Shown here: piece after piece, positions 6,460 to 13,440 of the stretch
Layout of the letters: each line of letters begins with the position of its first letter
Numbering within the stretch: position 1 is the first letter of the stretch
The notes under the pieces: generated by a model
Databases searched by the model: none
Told to the model about the DNA's origin: nothing
The model's input: the letters and a program-made list of their open reading frames with translations, nothing else
From: a virus
Reading direction: 5' to 3' (one strand)
Length of the DNA: 20,211 nt
IMG/VR virus record: IMGVR_UViG_3300008220_001770
Coordinates: 1 to 20,211 of that record
Position numbers and translations under genes: made by a program

Positions 6460-7332
6460 TTAAGACGTGGGTGCGGTTGCGTCCGTGATCCACTCGAAGA
6501 GCCAGTTGCCAGAACTGCGCTCTCCGTAGGCGTACTCGTCGTAGTGGAACAGACTGACCGAGCCTCCACCGATATGCGGCTCGTCGCGCATCCTGATGTA
6601 GGGCGACCTACCCTGCACCAACACGATAGCCTCCTGTGGGAATATCCCATTTTTGACATCGGTATTGCTGTCGATCGGTATGTTGCCATCGGTAAATACA
6701 CCGGCGCTGAAGAGCACACCCTGCATGCCACCCGCGAACGTGTCAGCGGTTCTACCAGCAGGGAGCGGGTAGGTGCCAATGCCACTGACTATCTCGTCCT
6801 GAATGTCCTTTATTGCAAAAGGATGCGCCACTACTCGGAAGGGTGGGTTACCGGGCTCGGTAGCGTTGCCTTGAATACGTGCAATCGCTGCGGAGACATG
6901 ACCGGACGTGCCGGACGCTCCCGCGCTTCCTATCTGGGTGCCGCTGTCGAAGACGGTGATGCCGTCCTCATCCTTCTTGCGCTGGATAGCGTTCTGGGCG
7001 AGGGCACCTGTTTTCGCGTAGGCGTTCTTACTAATCCTGGCTGCTACGCGGTCGGTGATCAGGGTCTGGATACCTACCACCGTCGGCGTGACGGTGAATA
7101 GGGTATCGGAGAGTTTCTGGGGGTTGTTCAACTCGGTGGACTCTTGGATCGCCTGGGCAGAAAGTTGTGCCAAGGAGACCTCATTCCACGACAGACCATC
7201 GCCCTCACCGAGGGTGACAGTATCTACGAGCTGGGGTACGACCCCTTTGAACTCCCTCACGATACGGGCGGACTGTATGATAGTTGGAAGTGAATCCGCC
7301 AGATCTTCTGTAAGGGTCTTGCCGGCTGCCAT
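6460..7332 (-). CDS. Major capsid protein (HK97-fold type)
   Basis: 290 residues. Start and preceding stop overlap as TAATG immediately after the scaffold gene, the classic scaffold-capsid order; a GAGAGGAAT ribosome binding site lies upstream. The N-terminal arm is helical (TLTEDLADSLPTIIQSARIV). It is followed by a stretch consistent with an E-loop (about 45-90: WNEVSLAQLSAQAIQESTEL) and a long spine-like helix (about 92-120: ITDRVAARISKNAYAKTGAL). The A-domain-like segment has FRVVAHPFAIKDIQDEIVSG and later PQEAIVLVQGRSPYIRMRDE, a pattern common in capsid proteins where a linear beta strand precedes the C-terminal part. Length fits a minimal HK97 fold after scaffold-assisted assembly. The call rests on context and secondary-structure pattern, not on a family match. 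Confidence 0.88.
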   Translation of the reverse strand: MAAGKTLTEDLADSLPTIIQSARIVREFKGVVPQLVDTVTLGEGDGLSWNEVSLAQLSAQAIQESTELNNPQKLSDTLFTVTPTVVGIQTLITDRVAARISKNAYAKTGALAQNAIQRKKDEDGITVFDSGTQIGSAGASGTSGHVSAAIARIQGNATEPGNPPFRVVAHPFAIKDIQDEIVSGIGTYPLPAGRTADTFAGGMQGVLFSAGVFTDGNIPIDSNTDVKNGIFPQEAIVLVQGRSPYIRMRDEPHIGGGSVSLFHYDEYAYGERSSGNWLFEWITDATAPTS

Positions 7333-8198
7333 TAGATGTTGATTCCTCTCTTAGAGTAGATTTCACGAAGTCGGATGGCGTCCTGCAAGGATGCTGCATT
7401 TTCGTCGCTGCCCATCCTATCCAGAAATGCCTCGTCGCTGTCTCCGCCTCCGGTGGTTGTCCCTGGGTCGTTGTCCATAACTCCGAGACGCTGGGTAAGC
7501 CCTTCTCGGTCAACTACAGCCTTATCGGCCACAGTCTTAGTCTCAGCCTGTGCAGCAGCTACGGTGGCGATTAGGCTGTCCTCTTTATACTTTAGGTACA
7601 GGTCATCAAAAACCGACAGGTCACGCTTCTCTAGAGGTAGCCCTTGCTGCACCTTGAGAGCCTTAGTCCAATCATCTACCATAGAGGTTCGATCCGATTC
7701 TGGAGTCGTCTCTACCAGAGTCCTGAACTTATCCTGTTTAACTGTGAACTTAGCATTGAACGCTAATTCACTAGTTTGGGTCTGTCCGTCCTGTGCTATT
7801 TTGTCGAGTGCTGCCTGTTTCGCCTCTGGGGATTCGTGGTCACGGAACCCTTCTGCAAGCTGACGTCCCATGATGTCCATTCTTGCAAGGGCCGTTTCCA
7901 GTCCCTCTGACAGAGCCGCGATACGCTCGTCGCCCTGTCCTGCTGCTTTCGCCCGCCCTTCGGCTGTCGAGGTTGCTTGCTTGGAGTCGATAAGTTCTTT
8001 ACGAACTGCCTCCAAGTCGGCTGTTAGACTTTCGATGGTGGGTACGGGTTGCTCATTCACTGCGTCCTTAGCCCTCTGAGCGGAGCCTAGGAGAGGTTCA
8101 TCTCCCAGGGACGCCTCTGAGGATTTCGAGTCGTCAGTCGTCTGAGGGGCCGTATCACCTTCATCTGCCTTCGCCGCCTCGTCTACCTCTGTAACCAT
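7332..8198 (-). CDS. Capsid scaffolding protein
   Basis: 288 residues, ATG preceded by GGAGG at good spacing. The N-terminal 50 residues are acidic and disordered-looking (VDEAAKADEGDTAPQTTDDS). The centre consists of charged helices with coiled-coil character (LTADLEAVRKELIDSKQ; RIAALSEGLETALARMDIMGRQLAEGF; then SLIATVAAAQAETKTVADKAV). The C terminus is a short charged helix (DAIRLREIYSKRGINI), the usual place for coat-binding in scaffolds. Acidity, coiled coils, absence of cysteines and position directly before the capsid gene are the standard signature. It is the first gene after the promoter-terminator island; a TTCG-capped hairpin (8219-8230) lies in its leader. No protease domain is visible. 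Confidence 0.85.
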   Translation of the reverse strand: MVTEVDEAAKADEGDTAPQTTDDSKSSEASLGDEPLLGSAQRAKDAVNEQPVPTIESLTADLEAVRKELIDSKQATSTAEGRAKAAGQGDERIAALSEGLETALARMDIMGRQLAEGFRDHESPEAKQAALDKIAQDGQTQTSELAFNAKFTVKQDKFRTLVETTPESDRTSMVDDWTKALKVQQGLPLEKRDLSVFDDLYLKYKEDSLIATVAAAQAETKTVADKAVVDREGLTQRLGVMDNDPGTTTGGGDSDEAFLDRMGSDENAASLQDAIRLREIYSKRGINI

Positions 8199-8244
8199 CC
8201 GATGTCCTCCGTGGGGTGCCTCCGAAGAGGGATGCCACTAGCAC

Positions 8245-8292
8245 AAAAAAAGGGCCGTTTCGCCAACACCAGAAGGTGTAGCTAGACGGCCC
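8245..8292 (-). terminator. Intrinsic terminator with nested hairpin
   Basis: On the minus strand, GGGCCGT (8292-8286) pairs perfectly with ACGGCCC (8258-8252), followed directly by seven Ts (8251-8245). Inside the loop a second hairpin, ACACC-TTCT-GGTGT (8279-8266), stacks further. It stands between the packaging/internal-protein genes and the capsid genes. With no room for a strong promoter between it and the scaffold start, the capsid genes must depend on read-through or antitermination. Confidence 0.88.
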
Positions 8293-8325
8293 AGTTCAGG
8301 GCGCGTTCAGTATTCAGTTATTGGT

Positions 8326-8344
8326 GACGGGCCACAAGCCCGTC
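8326..8344 (-). promoter_or_regulatory. Perfect hairpin at the predicted 5' end of the leader RNA
   Basis: GACGGGC and GCCCGTC form a perfect seven-pair stem with a five-base loop. It begins about eight bases after the predicted transcription start and is not followed by a T-run. Such a 5' stem could protect the RNA or contact RNA polymerase, as the put hairpins of phage HK022 do; that comparison is analogy only. Confidence 0.6.
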
Positions 8345-8358
8345 GCAATGCCTACATT

Positions 8359-8386
8359 ATTAGACCCTAACACCCAACGGTGTCAA
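8359..8386 (-). promoter_or_regulatory. Sigma70-type promoter reading toward the capsid genes
   Basis: On the minus strand a perfect -35 box TTGACA (8386-8381) is followed after 16 bases by TCTAAT (8364-8359), five of six matches to the -10 consensus. The -10 overlaps the stop codon of the Com-like gene. Transcription would start near 8352. It is the only near-consensus promoter I noticed in an intergenic position here. The spacing is slightly shorter than the optimal 17. Confidence 0.6.
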
Positions 8387-8527
8387 GTGTCGTTTCCTAC
8401 GAGGTCGCTTTATAAGGACTACCTCTAGGTGACATCCCTGGCAGTACAGCTCCCCCTCGTCCATATCCGTGGCCTTGACTAGGAAGGTGCTGCACTCTGG
8501 GCACTTCAGGTCTCGTGGCGCGGTCAC
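8360..8527 (-). CDS. Com-like zinc-finger protein
   Basis: 55 residues, GTG start overlapping the stop of the giant gene as GTGA, ending in a double stop TAATAA. The protein begins VTAPRDLKCPECS and holds C9, C12, C29 and C32 (C-x2-C-x16-C-x2-C), followed by hydrophobic LEVVLI and a basic tail RPRRKRH. This is the layout of Com of phage Mu (a zinc-binding activator of mom translation) and of small zinc-ribbon proteins often placed among phage head genes. The Mu role cannot be assumed: no mom-like gene is in the window. RNA or DNA binding is likely from the zinc knuckles and basic tail. AGGA lies about nine bases before the start. Confidence 0.75.
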   Translation of the reverse strand: MTAPRDLKCPECSTFLVKATDMDEGELYCQGCHLEVVLIKRPRRKRHLTPLGVRV

Positions 8528-11500
8528 TGGTTATTGTCCTGGGACGCAAAGAACTTCCTTCGTGCTTCAGCTTCCTTGGCCCGCTTGATCTCAGTGGCCT
8601 CGAACTCTGCCCGTACATTGTCGAAAACTGGGTTGTTACGATAGCCCCAGAAGATGAGAGCTCGGTCAGCCTCCTCACCTCCTTTATACTTAACCCATTG
8701 CTCCCTGATTGAAAGCTGACCCTTCGGCTTTGCATCAAGGTAGTTGAACAGTCCTTTCAGATCTTGCATATCGACACGTTGCATGAACAACTTACGTCCG
8801 GCTGGTGGAACTCTTAGGTACTCACGCCACTTGCTCTCTAGGCCATTTTCTATGACGTAGTCCTCGGTCAGCGTGAAGTAACCGGATAGCAAATCTCGGT
8901 CCGCACGCAGCTTCTTGATGATATCAGGGTCGTCATCTCGGAACCCCGCTTCTACTATGTCTATGATCTCGTCACCATAGCCATTCTCGAGCCCCTCGAT
9001 TACTTTGTCCTTATCGTCCAGTATAGGTCCATTACGCAGGACATCCAGCCGCTTGTCCCGTTCCTTGTAGTTGAAGTGCAGGGTCTCATCGTCCTCGAGA
9101 TCGTCATCGAATATGAGCCTGATGTAGTGTGCGGTAGCCTCGTCTACAGGTTGACTACCAGGCCTATCCTCGTAGGTATAATCCGACGCATCGGAATGGA
9201 GTTTTCGTATCGTATCATTTCGGCCATAGTGTTCAGCCTGCTCTTTTGCGATCTTGGTCCGTAGACTTCTGCCAAACGTGGCTTTCTGTCCCTCTTTGAG
9301 CTTGCCTTCATTTGATAGACGGTTCGTTAGGGCTAAATCGTTCAACCTACCTGTGTACCGAGTATGCTCAGTGGTAAGTGCTTGTTTGTACTCGACCACA
9401 CCAGCATTACGGGCGTCCCTCGTGATATTCCTCTGCTCCCACGCCTCGTTGACCTCCGAGTTCTGCAACACACGTTCTTGCTCAGGCCCGTCCAACGAGA
9501 AGTAATCCTTTCCAACAAGGTCACTGAGAGACGGGTCTGTCTCTATCGCGTTGTTCGCCACCTCTTTGAACTCCTCGTTCGTGGTGATCGGGCTGCTCTT
9601 GAGCCCGAATGTGCCACCTAAACCTGCTGCCGCGGCCCCCGTCAAATCTCCCTCCAACGCCTTGGACCCAGCCTGCGCCGCCTCCTCGAAGGAGAATGGA
9701 GCGAGTGAGCCCAAAGCCCACATGCCGAAGTCCATGTTCAGGCCCGGGTCAGGGTTTTGTTCTCCGATTGCGTTTTCCTCGAACATATATAGGTCCATCA
9801 ATGCCTGAACCGGTCCAGATGCTAGGCTCCTAATCGAACTGGCAGGATTCATAATAATGGACACCAGCGAGTCGTAAGTACCAAAGAGAGAGAAGTCCCT
9901 ACCGCCGATCCGTACCCTCATGAAGTTACTATTCTTGCGGAACGAGGGCTTGTAGGACGGTGCGAAGTTCTCATCCAAGAACGGACGGAAGTCGGTCTCG
10001 TTGCCTAGCATCGCGTTCAGTCCCACGGTCATAAGTGTGCCCTGCCCTATGAGACGAAAGACTGCTCGTCGGGCTAACCGGTTCTCGATAGATGCTCCGG
10101 GTACCGTGCCCTTGACGGCGTTGAGTGTGGTCGTGAGGCGTGACTGTAGGAAGCGAGGAGCGAATAGAGCAATGTCTCCCAAGGTGCCAAAGCTCTTACC
10201 CTCGGTCCAGCCCGTGGCGTTGTTCACGAACTTGGCTATCCTCTCCATGTCACCGGAGTCGATGATCTCCTGTAACGTCCGCTTCTGGCCTAGCCCCACA
10301 CCGGGTATTTTTTTATCGAAGGGTAACTTGGCGGCTGCTTTGCCAGCATAGCTAGCCAGCCAACCACCACCAGCCATCTCGTCTCGGAGGATGGAGTCGG
10401 CCCACTGGAGACGTACGGCGTCACCGTAGTAACCGAAGGACCGGTTGAACATTTCGATAGAACTCTTGGCGACACTCGGGGCCTGAGCCGTACCCAGTTT
10501 GAATTCGGTGTGAGCACCACCAATGCGTAGGAAGTGCCGAGCCCACTCGGAGGATTGTAGCCTACCCGTAGCCTTGGCTTCTATATTGAACTGTCCCATG
10601 TACGCGCCTAAAGAGTGTTCACTCCCAATCGCTTTAAACATCACCTTCATCGCCTCTTGGGTTGCCTTTGGCGCATTGTGCATAGCCAAAAGTCCCTGGA
10701 TACCAGGAGCAGAAAAGTCGGCGGTAGACCTTATGCTACGGTGTAGGTTGGTGATGGATTCTATGCCTAGTTGGATATGCTTCAGATCACTGGTATCCAT
10801 CTCCCTATTGATGGCCTTTGCCACTTCTCCCGGGAAACCTACTCCCTGTAGGTTGAATGCCTTGATGGCACGCTCTCCCAGAGGCACCTGACTCGCAATC
10901 TCTTTCGCCTGCGTCCAACTAAGCATGATACGCTGCAACTCAACCCTGGCGTCGTTCAGGCCTAGATCTGTGATCATTGAGTTTATCTGGGCCCGCTCGG
11001 TGGCGTTCGTGGCGTTCTCCAAGGCGCGGTTAAGCCTACGTTGGTCACGCTCGAGCATGGTTACATCACGTTTTAGCCCGTTTAAGGTACGCTCCTTGTC
11101 GGTCATGTTTCGGACGATTTTGGCGTTCTTTACCATCTCCTGACGCGATGCCTTCAGGATGTCGTCAGTCAGGTCTCCCTTTTCGATCAGGTCGTCCACC
11201 TTTGCGGCGGAGTTCTCAACCGCGTCAGCAGCCTTAGTGACCAAATTGGTCATTTTCCTTGACAGGGCATTGGCCTTGTTGATATCTGTTATCGATGGTG
11301 TACCGGGTGGGGTCATGAACAGGAACTGCTCCGCCTCTGACGCGGCCTTGTTCCACTCCTCAATCAGGGCATCCAGCTTCTTAGAGTCCTTATTGGCATT
11401 GCCCTTTGCGAACTTGAGTTGCTGCGATATCTCGCCAGCATCTTTGGTGAAGGAGATAGTCTCCTCACGGGCAATCCCCAGGTCAGCCCTAGCTTCAGCC

Positions 11501-13440
11501 ATATCGGCTGGTGTGTACCCATCGTAGGATCCGAATCGCTCCTCGGCCTTCGTTAGACGATTGGTTCCAGCATCCCTGGCACGCTGCTGCCTATTCTCTA
11601 TCTGTTTGAGCGTGTTGATGCGTGCAGACTGACCTATGGATGTACGAACCCTACTGGCAATCTTGGCCCTTTCTTTAGTTACCGCGTCCCTTAGGTACGG
11701 GTCCAGCCGCTCCTGTGACGTGCTTGCCAGCTTCTTACCGGTCACAGGGTCCACCGCCGACATGGCGTATTCACGTACGGCCTTGTTGGAAGTCTCTCTG
11801 TACACGTCCGCGATGTAATCTCTAACGGCCACACCTGGCGATGGGAAGTGCCTGTCTTCTAGGAGTTGTCTTTCGATTTGTGCTGCGTGAGTACCTTCAC
11901 GTCTGGTCTTAGCTGAGTTATTGGATGCCCCTATCCGACCACTGGCAGATTCTAATCCGTCATCAACGGAGCCACGAGGCCAGTAGAACGGACCAGGAGA
12001 CTCGTCTAATACCGACAGGGGGATATTATCAACGTCGCGGTCAAAACGGATGATATTTCTTATCTCGTTCTCGATCGCAACCTGCTCGTACGGATTCAGC
12101 ATCTCACGGTATCGTCTCATCGCTGCCTTTTGTGGCCCCGTGAGATGCGGCCAATACTTGTCTAGATTCTCAGCTATATCGCCTATGGATGGGCCTGCCT
12201 CAGGAATGTTCTCAACATGCTTTAGACTTTTCTCATTAAGACCTTCGGTGACGAGGTTGTTCTGGTTCATCGGGAAATGTTGTCGGATGCTATCGCTGAT
12301 CTCGTGACTCAGAGAGGTCGATACACTTTCTCCCCTCAGTACCATACTGTTCCGGTAGCCGAACGTGGGGTGCATAACCGAGTCATAGGGCACAGGCCGT
12401 ATGATGTTCATGAATTCGTCGTATCGAGATAGGCCGCTGGTGATATCGGGAGGATTCAGAACCTTCTTTGCGACAGGCCCGGGTTTCACTTGGCTCCATT
12501 TAAGGCCGCGTCCATCAAAGCCACGGAAGATTCGTGTCGGATCCTCTACAAAGGCCCCGACCCGTCGTTTTGCCAGAATCGAAGCGTTCTCGTAAATCTT
12601 GCCAAGGACAGGGATGTTATTCTTAGTAAGCCTTACGGTACCCGTTACTTGACCGACTACTACCTTCGGACCTTCCATCAGAAGGCCCCCCAACAGACGC
12701 TCGTACCAGGGTCGGTCTATCCCTAATTCTGTCAATCGACGTCTTATCTCGAACTGCTGCTTCGGGGTCAGCAGATTACCCAGCTCTTTCGTTCTGGGAA
12801 GTCCATTTGCATCGAATTGTTCCTCGAGTGTGATCTTCCGCGCAGCCTGGTTGCGCTCTTTCCAACCGTCCATGACTCCTTCGGGCAGAGCCTCTAGTGG
12901 GAAGGTGACTCCTTTAAGCATCTTCTGCTCGAGGGGTACGAACCAGCGATCGAGGTGTTCTAGACGAGTCCTCTCCTCTGGGTCCACACGGAACTCAGCC
13001 TCAGTGCTACTGATCGTCGGTGTCGTGAAAAAATCAGCGATACTAGATATTTGAGGACCTATAATAGGACCTCCGAACAAACTTTCCTTCGCGAAGCCAG
13101 ATATAGCCTCGTCTAAACCACTAGGCTTTAGCCCGCCCTGAATCTTCTCACGAGCACGTTCAAAGGACGTCCCCTCACGTAGAAAGTCCTGTGTCATGTA
13201 ATCGGCACCGAGGCCCCTCTCCCTTGCGGCCAAGGGATCAGCACGGAACTCGTTGAGGATATCCTCTCTCTCCCGCTGACCCGGCTGCTGGCCTGGTAGA
13301 AGCGATAACATCTCGTCAACATTAAGAGGGTCTTTAAATGAGGTCGGCTTGAATCCGAGTGGTAGAATAGTCTTTTGAGCACGACGTTCAGCGGCTTCAA
13401 GTCCCGGTTCTAAGTTAGGATCACTACCACGGTTAACCAT
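8524..13440 (-). CDS. Giant internal virion / ejection-type protein
   Basis: 1638 residues, start overlapping the previous stop as TAATG with AGGAG upstream. Residues 6-22 carry the SDPNLEPGL tag shared with the basic protein at 20209-19703. Residues 245-290 hold a hydrophobic stretch (YERLLGGLLMEGPKVVVGQV); 580-860 is long, charged and helical, probably coiled coil. Residues 905-1105 carry motifs I associate from memory with very large phage proteins (LPD / internal-core type): DFSAPGIQG, KIPGVGLG, then FVNNATGW and LFAPRFLQSRL. A second hydrophobic segment follows at about 1126-1146. The C-terminal 350 residues are charged and helical. Size, hydrophobic segments and a place after portal fit a T7 gp16-like protein ejected with DNA. 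I find no convincing transglycosylase, protease or polymerase motif. A virion-packaged enzyme remains possible. Confidence 0.85.
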   Translation of the reverse strand: MVNRGSDPNLEPGLEAAERRAQKTILPLGFKPTSFKDPLNVDEMLSLLPGQQPGQREREDILNEFRADPLAARERGLGADYMTQDFLREGTSFERAREKIQGGLKPSGLDEAISGFAKESLFGGPIIGPQISSIADFFTTPTISSTEAEFRVDPEERTRLEHLDRWFVPLEQKMLKGVTFPLEALPEGVMDGWKERNQAARKITLEEQFDANGLPRTKELGNLLTPKQQFEIRRRLTELGIDRPWYERLLGGLLMEGPKVVVGQVTGTVRLTKNNIPVLGKIYENASILAKRRVGAFVEDPTRIFRGFDGRGLKWSQVKPGPVAKKVLNPPDITSGLSRYDEFMNIIRPVPYDSVMHPTFGYRNSMVLRGESVSTSLSHEISDSIRQHFPMNQNNLVTEGLNEKSLKHVENIPEAGPSIGDIAENLDKYWPHLTGPQKAAMRRYREMLNPYEQVAIENEIRNIIRFDRDVDNIPLSVLDESPGPFYWPRGSVDDGLESASGRIGASNNSAKTRREGTHAAQIERQLLEDRHFPSPGVAVRDYIADVYRETSNKAVREYAMSAVDPVTGKKLASTSQERLDPYLRDAVTKERAKIASRVRTSIGQSARINTLKQIENRQQRARDAGTNRLTKAEERFGSYDGYTPADMAEARADLGIAREETISFTKDAGEISQQLKFAKGNANKDSKKLDALIEEWNKAASEAEQFLFMTPPGTPSITDINKANALSRKMTNLVTKAADAVENSAAKVDDLIEKGDLTDDILKASRQEMVKNAKIVRNMTDKERTLNGLKRDVTMLERDQRRLNRALENATNATERAQINSMITDLGLNDARVELQRIMLSWTQAKEIASQVPLGERAIKAFNLQGVGFPGEVAKAINREMDTSDLKHIQLGIESITNLHRSIRSTADFSAPGIQGLLAMHNAPKATQEAMKVMFKAIGSEHSLGAYMGQFNIEAKATGRLQSSEWARHFLRIGGAHTEFKLGTAQAPSVAKSSIEMFNRSFGYYGDAVRLQWADSILRDEMAGGGWLASYAGKAAAKLPFDKKIPGVGLGQKRTLQEIIDSGDMERIAKFVNNATGWTEGKSFGTLGDIALFAPRFLQSRLTTTLNAVKGTVPGASIENRLARRAVFRLIGQGTLMTVGLNAMLGNETDFRPFLDENFAPSYKPSFRKNSNFMRVRIGGRDFSLFGTYDSLVSIIMNPASSIRSLASGPVQALMDLYMFEENAIGEQNPDPGLNMDFGMWALGSLAPFSFEEAAQAGSKALEGDLTGAAAAGLGGTFGLKSSPITTNEEFKEVANNAIETDPSLSDLVGKDYFSLDGPEQERVLQNSEVNEAWEQRNITRDARNAGVVEYKQALTTEHTRYTGRLNDLALTNRLSNEGKLKEGQKATFGRSLRTKIAKEQAEHYGRNDTIRKLHSDASDYTYEDRPGSQPVDEATAHYIRLIFDDDLEDDETLHFNYKERDKRLDVLRNGPILDDKDKVIEGLENGYGDEIIDIVEAGFRDDDPDIIKKLRADRDLLSGYFTLTEDYVIENGLESKWREYLRVPPAGRKLFMQRVDMQDLKGLFNYLDAKPKGQLSIREQWVKYKGGEEADRALIFWGYRNNPVFDNVRAEFEATEIKRAKEAEARRKFFASQDNNQ
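13375..13425 (-). other. Shared N-terminal peptide tag, copy in the giant protein
   Basis: Residues 6-22 of the 1638-residue protein read SDPNLEPGLEAAERRAQ. Fifteen of 17 positions match residues 17-33 of the basic protein. The codons differ silently at nine of the 15 matching residues, so the match is at peptide level. After the tag the two proteins diverge completely. Confidence 0.85.

Larger units (their letters stand above)
8245..8352 (-). ncRNA. Candidate small RNA or attenuated leader upstream of the capsid genes
   Basis: A near-consensus promoter (8386-8359) would start transcription near 8352, and the intrinsic terminator ends at 8245. The predicted transcript is about 108 nt and contains no gene. 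Its 5' part folds as a perfect seven-pair hairpin (8344-8326). The middle has three copies of CTGAA within 24 bases (8317-8294); the 3' part is the nested terminator. A four-pair G-C hairpin (8302-8289) would use the first bases of the terminator's 5' arm, giving a possible weak alternative fold. Either a stand-alone RNA or a read-through-controlled leader fits. All of this is inferred from sequence; no known RNA family is recognised. Confidence 0.45.

Noticed and set aside
6391-7101. Plus-strand open frame of 236 codons opposite the capsid gene
   Set aside because: It is antisense to a confident capsid gene, has an Arg/Cys/His-rich composition without recognisable domains, and no plus-strand gene neighbours. 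It is a shadow of codon bias.
8397-8738. Minus-strand 113-codon frame overlapping the end of the giant gene
   Set aside because: Its first two thirds overlap the giant gene out of frame and its last part is out of frame with the Com-like gene, which has clear zinc ligands and a GTGA-coupled start. The Com-like reading explains the region better.
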